Below, one piece after another: positions 54,901 through 62,697 of a DNA stretch of 64,000 nt. The DNA comes from CAZJAT01 sp964544145. GTDB lineage: Bacteria > Hydrothermota > 32-111. Location of the stretch: assembly GCA_964544145.1 (NCBI GenBank), contig CAZJAT010000008.1, forward strand, positions 8,630-72,629, written 5' to 3'. The translations under genes and the position numbers were made by a program. Within the stretch, counting starts at the first letter, position 1, and every line of letters starts with the position of its first letter. Under the pieces are notes generated by a model, which had not been told where the DNA came from, ran no database searches, and saw only the letters and a program-made list of their open reading frames with translations.

Positions 54901-54949
54901 ATGAAAATGCTATACTTAAAAATACTAAAATAACAATGATTTTCCTCAT
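51947..54949 (-). CDS. Secreted right-handed beta-helix protein with type IX-like sorting domain
   Basis: A 1000-residue protein with a signal peptide (1-20). It opens with VFYVSPIGADDPAHGVGPGPLAFMTINYALSMC, typical of pectate-lyase-like beta helices. Parallel-helix rungs (GLNNIVIKNNLLLGAQDDGIYFDS, NCAIHDNSSYGLMLRN) run to about 560, with a second set to about 700. A fibronectin-like domain follows, and the end (INVYDITGKCIY, MAQGIYFVRMLNS) is a Por-type sorting domain with terminal lysine. It is probably a surface or secreted glycan-binding or degrading protein; no lyase residues are identified. The gene has its own promoter and terminator and lies between 62-bp direct repeats. Confidence 0.9.
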   Translation of the reverse strand: MRKIIVILVFLSIAFSFVNGAVFYVSPIGADDPAHGVGPGPLAFMTINYALSMCAVFDTINVETGIYTEHVVISNPVTLLGPNYSKHALDTRDPEASILLSGPQAQAVLISSDNVEVSGFMIDGAAASACITNDFVNGLNNIVIKNNLLLGAQDDGIYFDSPGPGGTGSMIRGNLIGFIVNEPGEWQMTKNHSIVGRAVVLQNNMFTDVIDNVFTDVFSGVYTRTFSNEDTCRIDSNIIEINANNTTDGTFFTPAVPSKPGIGISNYQHSGNAYFYVSYNTITKYNSAADTFCNGISCVDIYDNAGIYYYMNNIDDMANGYALYNCPTSNTITIRGGEIGVDTTKNKTGLGIGLSNVNVDDMGFLLPEYSFAENSNYIIDSVNIHDCLTWGVYAFGADDSDGGTVHMSLSNSLIERTNSGESDYANIYIFNTNRHAVTADVTSCEISGSKNRGVTTAGGGALNFTNCAIHDNSSYGLMLRNRVGTEVSVANCTFYNNSVHVNFDYNVTNNTSSIHDNSFTGTGTVFRNYRSVPIDLVNASCNWYNTNSEASITGKFTAMSGYADYSPWLDTGDDMDASTGFTPDHSAVHVSYSSPSADGSDYATEGLARIDDWGTVYLKAGSYTEDLDVTKNCKLSGIADINSINMYGDGGSGSAVICSIAGSVTVNDSVKFINGGIESPDTLILGSSCVMLDESADHHLNGYVKTIRTVGTGSENFGNIGVSMDAGASDLGNVTVARLSGNGMEVAPQTISKMWYIESDNAPINRNTTFTWFSSDDNGINLANAYIVNSPDNAAPEGYAAYAGPYDMSSRNISEGLTHFSYWTISDNTSLPVFAFFCTGTYLNDRVVLNWSMESVENIGSWIIERKSGNSDYSVIARLDGRVRSFEDYDVEEYDVYTYRISDTEGSVKSMEIRLIGKFTSIKNHLSSSIANDRIIIDYSTDENSQINVYDITGKCIYKSTSISGQGHLNIDKNKMAQGIYFVRMLNSQRELKSKFVIIK

Positions 54950-54978
54950 AAATATCCTCCTTTATATGACTAATATGA

Positions 54979-55007
54979 ATCATAATAAAAAATTTATTCT
55001 TTGTCAA
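54979..55007 (-). promoter_or_regulatory. Promoter of the beta-helix gene
   Basis: TTGACA and TATGAT with a 17-base spacer lie 30 bases before the ATG, which has AAGGAGG upstream. The rest of the 248-base gap to 55197 is AT-rich with no other recognised feature. Confidence 0.7.
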
Positions 55008-55197
55008 GTTAATTAAATATTTTACAATTTTTATTTTTTTTAAATACAGGTATTTGTTAATTTAAAAGCTTAATAAATCTTATATTATTTTTAACTTGCA
55101 TCTAATTGATAACTATTTTCATTTAGGTGCTGTAAGTTACGATATACGTATTATTTACAAATATGTATATTCAAAGTAAAAAGGTATAATGAAATGA

Positions 55198-56415
55198 TTA
55201 GAATAGTGTTTCCATTTTTTGGACGAGTTTTTTCCTTGAAAAGTGTTTGATTACATATTCCCTGCCTCTATCCCCCATGATCCTTCTATCTCCTTCACTT
55301 GTTCGGTATAATATGTCAACTGCATTTACAAATGCTCCTATATCCTCAGGATTTACGGGTATGCCGCACCCCGCTTCATCAATAATCTCATTGCACCAAC
55401 CTCCTACAGCTGAAATAACAGGTTTTCCGGCAAACATATAATCAAAAAGCTTATTGGGACTTACCCCATATCTAAAGAGTTTCAAATCCTTCAATGTTAT
55501 AAAACATACATCAACAATTGATAAGAAGTCAAATACAGATGATTTTGAAATGGGTTCAAAAAGAATAATATTATCTAGATTCTCAGATTCAATTGATTTT
55601 CTAATCTTGTTTTTCAATGGCCCATCTCCAACAATCACAATCTGAACATCCATTTGTCTCTTTTTCAGTTCTTTAGCAACATCAATCATCATTGATAGAT
55701 TATTAGCAATGCCTATAGCTCCTGTATATGCCAGAGTGAACTTATTAATATCCATTGCATTCTTTATCATAAGTGCATTCTCATCATCAACCTCAATATC
55801 AGGATTTATTCCATTTGAAATAAAATGCACATGTTCGCTTGGCACACCCTTCCAATTGATAATCTCTCTATTGCTCTCAGTAAATACAATAACATCGTCA
55901 GAACTGAGATAAACAAGCTTTTCCAGCAGATACAGCAGTAGCGTATAAGGATGATATTTAAATGCCTCATTTAGTTCAATCAATGAATTAGGCCATAAAT
56001 CTCTAATCTCGGATATAAACTTTACTCTATATCTCTTTGCTATTCTGCTTGCTGCGAAAGCTGTAAATAGCTGAGGGGATGACCCTATAACAATATCCGG
56101 TTTTTTAATATATCTGCTTGCCTTAAAAAAATTTAATGGGAAATTAATCCAATTCAATAAACGTTTCCAGTTATTCTTCTTATATGATGATGTATATACC
56201 CAAACAAAATTAATACCATTTACATTTTCTATTGAATATAATTGTCTCTTTGTTAATTTCTTATATTCAAGTTCCTGCAATGAATAATCACTGGCAAATA
56301 TATATACATCATACCCCATACTAATGAGCTCAATTGCAAAATCATAATGCCTTGTACCACCAGGCATATCCGGCGATATTGCGAATTGATTGAACATCCA
56401 AATAGTTTTAACCAT
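55198..56415 (-). CDS. Glycosyltransferase family 4 (WbuB-like)
   Basis: A GT-B glycosyltransferase of 405 residues. The N-terminus has FAISPDMPGGTRHYDFAIEL, and the C-terminal domain has FTLAYTGAIGIANNLSMMIDVAKEL, IVIVGDGPLKNKIRKSI, FEPISKSSVFDFL and SPNKLFDYMFAGKPVISAVGGW, with the E-x7-E-like donor site. It should build a surface polysaccharide from a nucleotide sugar. The last 20 codons are duplicated at 51731-51792. The -10 box lies six bases before the ATG and no ribosome site is seen. Confidence 0.92.
   Translation of the reverse strand: MVKTIWMFNQFAISPDMPGGTRHYDFAIELISMGYDVYIFASDYSLQELEYKKLTKRQLYSIENVNGINFVWVYTSSYKKNNWKRLLNWINFPLNFFKASRYIKKPDIVIGSSPQLFTAFAASRIAKRYRVKFISEIRDLWPNSLIELNEAFKYHPYTLLLYLLEKLVYLSSDDVIVFTESNREIINWKGVPSEHVHFISNGINPDIEVDDENALMIKNAMDINKFTLAYTGAIGIANNLSMMIDVAKELKKRQMDVQIVIVGDGPLKNKIRKSIESENLDNIILFEPISKSSVFDFLSIVDVCFITLKDLKLFRYGVSPNKLFDYMFAGKPVISAVGGWCNEIIDEAGCGIPVNPEDIGAFVNAVDILYRTSEGDRRIMGDRGREYVIKHFSRKKLVQKMETLF
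55201..55262 (-). repeat. 62-bp direct repeat, intact copy in the glycosyltransferase gene
   Basis: Exact match to 51731-51792 in the same orientation, 3470 bases away. It ends one base from the stop codon. Confidence 0.95.
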
Positions 56416-56421
56416 AATATT

Positions 56422-56449
56422 ATTATATATACCTTTGTCTTATTTTCAA
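56422..56449 (-). promoter_or_regulatory. Promoter of the glycosyltransferase gene, leaderless type
   Basis: TTGAAA and TATAAT lie 16 bases apart; the -10 box ends six bases before the ATG. Confidence 0.65.
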
Positions 56450-56464
56450 CAGTTTTTATTGAGG

Positions 56465-59400
56465 TTATTCTACAATATCTGCAATAGCTGTAGATAAGGC
56501 CTTGAGCCCGAATGGTTTTTGAATGAATGCATCTGCACCTGCTCTTATCAATTCTCTTGCTATATGGTCCTCGCTGAATCCTGAGCTTAAAATGATCTTG
56601 ATATGAGGATATTTTCTCTTAATATGATAGAATGTTTCTCTCCCCCCCATCTCGGGCATTATCATATCAAGGATTATTATATCAATGTTATCACTATTTT
56701 TTTCTAAAAAGTCCAACGCTTTCTGCCCCGTTTCAGCAGTATAGCATGTGTATCCAATCTTCTTCAACAGCATCTCAGTAGAAATTCTTATCATCTCTTC
56801 ATCATCAACAATAAGAATGGTCCCTGTACCCTTTATAACCCTCTTCTCAATTTTCTTCCCTTCAATTTCCGCAAACCCTTTCACTCCTGTTCTTTTCTTT
56901 GCCGGGAGATATATCCTGAATTCAGTACCCTGCCCCGGTTCACTGTAAACCTTAATTATGCCATTGTGATTTTTCACAATTCCATACGCGCTGGGCAGGC
57001 CCAGTCCTGTTCCCTTGCCAGGTTCCTTTGTTGTGAAAAACGGCTCAAATATATGGTCAATAATATCCCTATTCATCCCTATACCTGTGTCAACAATGGA
57101 AATCTTTGAATATATACCATCCTTTATACCAAGCATATTATCATTGTAAATTTCCACCCTCTCTGTTTTGAATTTTAATGTACCTCCATCAGACATAGCG
57201 TCTCTTGCATTTATTCCAATATTAAGGAACACACTCTCTATCTGAACAGGGTCACCCTCTGCTGTAGGTAAATCCTCTGCAAGGTCACATAATATACGAA
57301 TGCTCTTATCAATTGTATTCTTCATAATATCAACTGCATCATTGATTTTTTCATTAATATTGAAATCAGTAGAATGATATTTACCTTTGCGTGCAAATAA
57401 TAACAATTTCTTGGTCAATGAGGAAGCTCTCTCTGATATTTCAATTATCTGATTAATCGTTTTTCTGTTGTCATCCTCAGAACACTCCATAAGTAATAAT
57501 TCAGCATTACCCATAATACCGCCCAGCAGATTATTGAAATCATGAGCAATACCTCCTGCGAGTTGACCAATTGCATCCATTTTTCGTATCTGCAGTATCT
57601 CCTCTTCAATTTTTTTATTTTCCGTTATATCTGTTATAATTCCATTAATATGAGTCATTTTCCCATTATTATCCCTTGAAATAAAATTATAATCCCTTAT
57701 CCATCTCACTTTGCCATCATCACCCTTGACTCTGTATTCCTGTATATATCTGCTAACTGTTTCATTAAGATTCTCATCAATCTCCTTCTGGATACGCCAA
57801 TAATCATCAGGATGCAAATAATCTTCAAACTTAACTTGTTGTGACATTAATTTTTCTTTATCTATGCCTATACTATTTATATTATCTGATACATAATCAA
57901 CCTTCCACTCTTTATTAAAATACCATGTTATTGCAATGGATGGTGAATTATTAACAATAAATTCCAGTTTTTTTAGTATTTGATATGAATTGAACAGCTC
58001 TTTCTGATTCTTTTCCAATTCTTCCATCTGCACCTTTAATTCCTCTTCTGTTGCCTGAAGTTCTTCTTTAGAATCCTGTAATTGTTTCCTCTTTTCATTG
58101 ATATCTGAAATATCTGTTACCACTGCAACGGCACCTACTGTGTTGTTATCCGAATCATATATTGGGGCACATGAAAGCAATATCGGTATAAGTGTTCCAT
58201 CATTTCTTCTCCGCATGGTTTCAAAATTCATCTGTTTTATACCTGACATGACATTTTTAAACAGCATTCGGGATTCCTGCACCTTCATTTCCGGAATCGT
58301 GGGATTATCATGGCCAATTATTTCTTCACTTTTCCACCCAAATAATTCTTCGGCTCCCTTATTCCAGATTGATTTGACTCTTGCATTTTGATCCAGATCA
58401 TATATGGCAGCTGCTGATGAATCAACAATTGCACTGAGGTATTCATTGGCTTGATTTAGTGTTTTTTCTATTGCTTTTCTTTCACTAATATCCCTGATTA
58501 TCCTTATTCTAAAGACCTTTTCATCCATTTCAATAGCATTTTCACTTACTTCCACATAGAATTGTCTGCTTTTATCAAACTTTGTATGTATCTCCTGTGA
58601 AATCATTGTCCTTCTGTCTGAATTGAGTATATCCACCTGCAATTCCTGATAATTCAAACCAATCAATTCCTTAGACCCATATACCTTTATTGCTTTATCA
58701 TTTGCATCATTTATGATATCATCATTATCAGTTATTATAATCATATCATTGGCATTTTTTGACAGCATCTCATATTTACTGCTTAGTATTCTACTCTTTT
58801 TCTCATGTTCAATCGTTTCAATAAGGAATTGTCTTTCTCTTGCATTGAATATGTGCATATATAAGATTATTGCGACAGAACTCAGTAATATAAAAATAAA
58901 AAGAAAAATGAGTGTGTTTTTGTATAATTCATTCAACATTTCTGACTCATTTGCAGATGCAATAAGATACCAGTCAAATATCTTGAGTTTATGGATGTGG
59001 CCAATCACTTTAACACCATTGAAATTCTTCCCATTATAATGGGTTGACTTTCCCAACACAACACTGTCAATAAATGTGTGATGCATATTTTGAGGAATCT
59101 TCATTTCAAATGGTTTGTTATTCAAGGATTCAACCCTATTAACAATCATGAATGAATCATTATGTTCCTCAAGCAATATTAAATCAAATGTGGCAAAATA
59201 CGGCATTTTCACATCCAGGATATTGAATAATGTAGCCATAGTGTTTATCCTGAACACAATAACACCCTCCACCTTATCGCCGGCTATTACAGGCATCATT
59301 ATATCATGATGATAATGATGACACTGAGTACATTCATAGAAATTGGTGTACATCAATTGTTTTGTGCCTCTCACATCTTCAAGTATTTTTTTTGTTTTAT

Positions 59401-59788
59401 CGCTTATTGAATCCAAATGATTTGCCAAAGAAACAATAATCTCATTATTATTATTTACCAGAACAATATCCTGATACTGATTATTTATATTGATTGCTTT
59501 GAACATATTAATTAAATCAACATTATACACCCCATTCCCATCTTTTAATGCATCCAGTATTGGTCTCTTTGAAAACGGCATATCACGTATTGATTTCACC
59601 TGATTCAGATATTGCTCAAACCACATTTCTATCTGATGCGCTTTATCAGAGTTTATTATATTCAGCGTTTCATATGTTTTTTTGTATATATGTGCTTTTT
59701 CTACAGTAAAATATATGTATATCAATGAAAATATTAAGATTATTGAAAACGGTATTAGAACCCAAAACCATCTCTTTATATTTCTCAT
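56465..59788 (-). CDS. Hybrid sensor histidine kinase with a periplasmic c-type heme motif
   Basis: A protein of 1107 residues. Helix 1 (8-28) and helix 2 (about 291-314) enclose a Cache-like periplasmic domain with Cys153-Thr-Gln-Cys156-His157, a CxxCH heme attachment motif. PAS domains follow at about 345-450, 460-580 and 625-750, with a coiled coil between (EELQATEEELKVQMEELEKN). The HisKA has QLAGGIAHDFNNLLGGIMGN, the HATPase has NIGINARDAM, DTGIGM and GKGTGLGLPSAYGIV, and a receiver domain ends the protein (IIILDMIMPEMGG). It probably senses redox state, gas or a small ligand through heme. Confidence 0.93.
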   Translation of the reverse strand: MRNIKRWFWVLIPFSIILIFSLIYIYFTVEKAHIYKKTYETLNIINSDKAHQIEMWFEQYLNQVKSIRDMPFSKRPILDALKDGNGVYNVDLINMFKAININNQYQDIVLVNNNNEIIVSLANHLDSISDKTKKILEDVRGTKQLMYTNFYECTQCHHYHHDIMMPVIAGDKVEGVIVFRINTMATLFNILDVKMPYFATFDLILLEEHNDSFMIVNRVESLNNKPFEMKIPQNMHHTFIDSVVLGKSTHYNGKNFNGVKVIGHIHKLKIFDWYLIASANESEMLNELYKNTLIFLFIFILLSSVAIILYMHIFNARERQFLIETIEHEKKSRILSSKYEMLSKNANDMIIITDNDDIINDANDKAIKVYGSKELIGLNYQELQVDILNSDRRTMISQEIHTKFDKSRQFYVEVSENAIEMDEKVFRIRIIRDISERKAIEKTLNQANEYLSAIVDSSAAAIYDLDQNARVKSIWNKGAEELFGWKSEEIIGHDNPTIPEMKVQESRMLFKNVMSGIKQMNFETMRRRNDGTLIPILLSCAPIYDSDNNTVGAVAVVTDISDINEKRKQLQDSKEELQATEEELKVQMEELEKNQKELFNSYQILKKLEFIVNNSPSIAITWYFNKEWKVDYVSDNINSIGIDKEKLMSQQVKFEDYLHPDDYWRIQKEIDENLNETVSRYIQEYRVKGDDGKVRWIRDYNFISRDNNGKMTHINGIITDITENKKIEEEILQIRKMDAIGQLAGGIAHDFNNLLGGIMGNAELLLMECSEDDNRKTINQIIEISERASSLTKKLLLFARKGKYHSTDFNINEKINDAVDIMKNTIDKSIRILCDLAEDLPTAEGDPVQIESVFLNIGINARDAMSDGGTLKFKTERVEIYNDNMLGIKDGIYSKISIVDTGIGMNRDIIDHIFEPFFTTKEPGKGTGLGLPSAYGIVKNHNGIIKVYSEPGQGTEFRIYLPAKKRTGVKGFAEIEGKKIEKRVIKGTGTILIVDDEEMIRISTEMLLKKIGYTCYTAETGQKALDFLEKNSDNIDIIILDMIMPEMGGRETFYHIKRKYPHIKIILSSGFSEDHIARELIRAGADAFIQKPFGLKALSTAIADIVE

Positions 59789-59794
59789 AATAAA

Positions 59795-59822
59795 AGTGTA
59801 TCATTAAACTCTCAATTGTCAA
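59795..59822 (-). promoter_or_regulatory. Promoter of the hybrid kinase gene, leaderless type
   Basis: TTGACA and TACACT lie 16 bases apart on the minus strand; six bases separate the -10 box from the ATG and no ribosome site is present. Confidence 0.6.
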
Positions 59823-59847
59823 TTAAAAGATTACTAATTATCTTGTA

Positions 59848-59875
59848 TTGCCTCAATAATTATTATTGATATAAT
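59848..59875 (+). promoter_or_regulatory. Promoter of the diguanylate cyclase gene, leaderless type
   Basis: TTGCCT and TATAAT lie 16 bases apart on the plus strand; exactly six bases then precede the GTG start. Confidence 0.55.
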
Positions 59876-59881
59876 GAATCT

Positions 59882-61099
59882 GTGAAACAGATGCTGAATT
59901 GGGGCCTGATATTTTTTATTTTTCTTATGATTATAAGTATATTTATTGTGTTTGCAGTCTATAGTGGAAGCACATCGGGTATACCTGCAAATTCAATGAT
60001 ACTGACCGGTATTTTAACGAGCATATTAGCAATCATATTAACACACATCTCATATCCCCGCATATCCAATATAAAAATCATAATACTCGGTATAATAATG
60101 AGTATATCGGTCATAGCATATTTTATTATTATTAATTTCATGAATGAACACAGCCGCATCACTGTCAGCTTAATCAATTTTCTCTATATATATCAATTTT
60201 TCATTATAATACTCTGCGTATCATTACCATCATTTATCCGCTCATCACATAGTAAATTCACATTGATATTCCTAATTGCAGTAGAGTTATTAATTATGTT
60301 CGCTATATTAAACAGCAATATTAAATGGCATTTCATAGCAGATATCAGAGACCCAAGCAATATACTTCCTTTCTCCGCTGTTCCCTGCATAGCATTCATT
60401 ATTACATTAGGCATATCCATTATTAACAAATCGAATCATTTCCACATAGGAGGGTTTCTCTCCGGTCTTTCGCTTTTTATGTGCATATCATGGATATTCT
60501 TTACTGATGCAAATGGAGTCAATCATTTTGACAGTATTACATTTGCCATAATACCATTAATTCTTTTTGCCGGAATTATTGTTCACTGGATATCACGAAT
60601 ATCTCATATGGCATTCTATGACCCAATGCTGAGAATATATAATAGAGCATATTGCAATAAAATTATAAATGAAGAGATTAGTGTTAAGAAAAACAACATT
60701 GCAGTAATAATGATTGATATTGACCACTTCAAGAAAATCAATGATACATTCGGACACAGCTTCGGAGATAAAATGCTTATTCATATATCACAATTATTGA
60801 CTCAGAAGATCGTACCAAATGGCATCTTATGCAGATACGGGGGTGAGGAATTCATTGTGTTTTATAATTTCAGAAGTAAAACACAATTAATAAATTTGCT
60901 GGAGGAGCTTCGGATTACAGTTTCCAAATCAAAGTTACGGAATGGAAAGAATAATATAAAAGCAAACATATCAATTGGGTCAGCATATACAATTAACAGA
61001 ACAATTCCTTATAATGAAATGATTGAAATCGCAGATAAGGCGCTCTATAAGTCAAAGAATACCGGACGGAATAAGGTGACAATAAAATCCATCAATTAA
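59882..61099 (+). CDS. Membrane-bound diguanylate cyclase
   Basis: Residues 1-235 form about seven membrane helices. The C-terminal GGDEF domain starts with AFYDPMLRIYNRAY and has IDIDHFKKINDTFGHSFGDKML and the active-site motif YGGEEFIVFY. The inhibitory RxxD site is not seen. It should make cyclic-di-GMP in response to a membrane signal. The start is taken as the GTG at 59882 because it lies at the expected first transcribed base; an ATG three codons on is possible. The end overlaps the convergent gene by four bases. Confidence 0.9.
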   Translation: MKQMLNWGLIFFIFLMIISIFIVFAVYSGSTSGIPANSMILTGILTSILAIILTHISYPRISNIKIIILGIIMSISVIAYFIIINFMNEHSRITVSLINFLYIYQFFIIILCVSLPSFIRSSHSKFTLIFLIAVELLIMFAILNSNIKWHFIADIRDPSNILPFSAVPCIAFIITLGISIINKSNHFHIGGFLSGLSLFMCISWIFFTDANGVNHFDSITFAIIPLILFAGIIVHWISRISHMAFYDPMLRIYNRAYCNKIINEEISVKKNNIAVIMIDIDHFKKINDTFGHSFGDKMLIHISQLLTQKIVPNGILCRYGGEEFIVFYNFRSKTQLINLLEELRITVSKSKLRNGKNNIKANISIGSAYTINRTIPYNEMIEIADKALYKSKNTGRNKVTIKSIN

Positions 61100-61596
61100 T
61101 CATTTATTTCACATGTATTTGATGCTTTGATATGTTTTTCTATTCGTTCAGAGAACTTCTCATAATGTGATTGTGCATTATATACGATTTCCGCTATAAT
61201 TGTACTCACATCACTATCATTTGACTCAACAATATGATAATACTCTTTTTCAATGATTGTATTCATAATTGTTTTTGAAAATATCAAACCCTCATAACTC
61301 GTCATCAGACCATCAATTATAAGCTCTGTTTTCCTTTCTATGTCATTAATCAATACCTGTATTGTTGCATTATCAAAACTCAGATTATAGTAAAACTTCT
61401 CAGGATGCAGTTCAACCATTTCTAAAATGCGTGCAACCACCTTAACCCTTTCATATTCCCTTTCAGCAAGATCTTTCCAGAATTCACTGTCCTCAATAAA
61501 ATTAATGGAAAATAGGCGAAATATGTAGGCTGATTTTGATTTAAGTTCCATAATTAATTCAATGGTCTTCCTCAACCCTTTAATATCATAAATCAT
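61096..61596 (-). CDS. Helical protein, possibly a degenerate ferritin-like fold
   Basis: A 166-residue protein of four or five long helices with no signal or membrane segment. FIEDSEFWKDLAEREYERVK and IIEKEYYHIVE recall the helix pairs of rubrerythrin-like diiron proteins, but the E-x-x-H ligand set is not complete, so iron binding is doubtful. It is convergent with the cyclase and shares four bases with it. I do not assign a function. Confidence 0.55.
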   Translation of the reverse strand: MIYDIKGLRKTIELIMELKSKSAYIFRLFSINFIEDSEFWKDLAEREYERVKVVARILEMVELHPEKFYYNLSFDNATIQVLINDIERKTELIIDGLMTSYEGLIFSKTIMNTIIEKEYYHIVESNDSDVSTIIAEIVYNAQSHYEKFSERIEKHIKASNTCEIND

Positions 61597-61792
61597 AATC
61601 AGCCTGTATTTATAGTAAATGGTTATTATGTATTTGTCAATAGAAATAATTTACATAATTGTAATTGACATTACATAATGCCCCTCTTTTCAACATATCC
61701 CTTTTTTATACAAACTATTTCATCAATATTATCATAATGATAAAAGTGATTTGCATACCATCTATAACTAACTCATTAATTTATATTTCTAT

Positions 61793-61820
61793 TTGACAAT
61801 GAGTATTTCTTTTCTATAAT
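61793..61820 (+). promoter_or_regulatory. Perfect consensus promoter, leaderless type
   Basis: TTGACA and TATAAT are perfect with a 16-base spacer; the six bases TGAACA then precede the ATG at 61827. Nothing else was recognised in the 230-base divergent gap. Confidence 0.75.
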
Positions 61821-61826
61821 TGAACA

Positions 61827-62528
61827 ATGCGCAATATTTTAATCTATTTATTTTACACTTTTCTGGTAAAAGCACATATTATAATACATCCTAATAGTAA
61901 TGTGCAGAAACATATACTCTCAAAGAATACTCTACAGAAATTGATGCGCTTAATATTGAGATATCCATATTTAACAATCTATAATGCATTGCATTCAGAT
62001 AAATCAATATACAGCCATTCGTCAAAAGAACCTCCTTTCATGAAATCATTAAAATACAGGTTGGCACATGAGCTTCCTGTCAAAATACTTATTACACCTT
62101 CATACTGTGAAAAACCGGTAGAATGCCCTGTACGCTTTACTGATTATTGTGACCGAGAACACTGTAATATTCAATGTAAATTCAAGAATTATCCAGAATT
62201 ATCAAATAATAATATTGAATATTATTTTCTCACAGATGATGAATCCATAGCGGATAAACTGATTGAAGCATTCCATTTCCACAGGGAGACAGGGGGCAGA
62301 TATCTTTTTGTGATGAGCATTTGCAGATTTTCTTCAGATTTCACAAAATTGTTCGGTGTTTTCGGCACCTGGATATATGTACACGCATTTATAAGTAAAA
62401 ATGCCTGCCAGAATATCATTCATTACTTCGCTGGTGATGCAGGATTGAATCTGAACGTAACCGGTGAAAAGGAACATAATATATCATATTTGAAAAATAT
62501 TGAAGATATTGTTAAATTAATGCATTAA
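61827..62528 (+). CDS. Cysteine-rich protein of unknown function
   Basis: I do not recognise this 233-residue protein. It has a weak hydrophobic N-terminus, a basic helical region, then YCEKPVECPVRFTDYCDREH and CNIQCKF, giving seven closely spaced positions with five or six cysteines that could hold a metal or iron-sulfur centre. A mixed alpha/beta C-terminal domain follows (YLFVMSICRFSSDFTKLFGV). It is a single-gene unit with a very strong promoter and no ribosome site. Confidence 0.7.
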   Translation: MRNILIYLFYTFLVKAHIIIHPNSNVQKHILSKNTLQKLMRLILRYPYLTIYNALHSDKSIYSHSSKEPPFMKSLKYRLAHELPVKILITPSYCEKPVECPVRFTDYCDREHCNIQCKFKNYPELSNNNIEYYFLTDDESIADKLIEAFHFHRETGGRYLFVMSICRFSSDFTKLFGVFGTWIYVHAFISKNACQNIIHYFAGDAGLNLNVTGEKEHNISYLKNIEDIVKLMH

Positions 62529-62643
62529 AATTTCATATTTAGTAATTATATAAATTACTGGTTTTTATGATATCTATACTCAATAAGTATAATAGTCAAA
62601 TTACCCACCTGTTATCTGACTTTAATTTATAATATCAGTTATA

Positions 62644-62671
62644 TTGACATTGGAAAAAGTGAGCATATAAT
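62644..62671 (+). promoter_or_regulatory. Perfect consensus promoter of the PEGA-domain gene
   Basis: TTGACA and TATAAT lie 16 bases apart, 26 bases before the ATG, which has GGAGGAAATT upstream. Confidence 0.75.
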
Positions 62672-62697
62672 TAGATCAACAATATATGGAGGAAATT

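Noticed and set aside
50652..55262. Prophage or large genomic island
   Set aside because: No integrase, phage structural or plasmid genes are present; only a RAYT gene and one cargo gene are seen.
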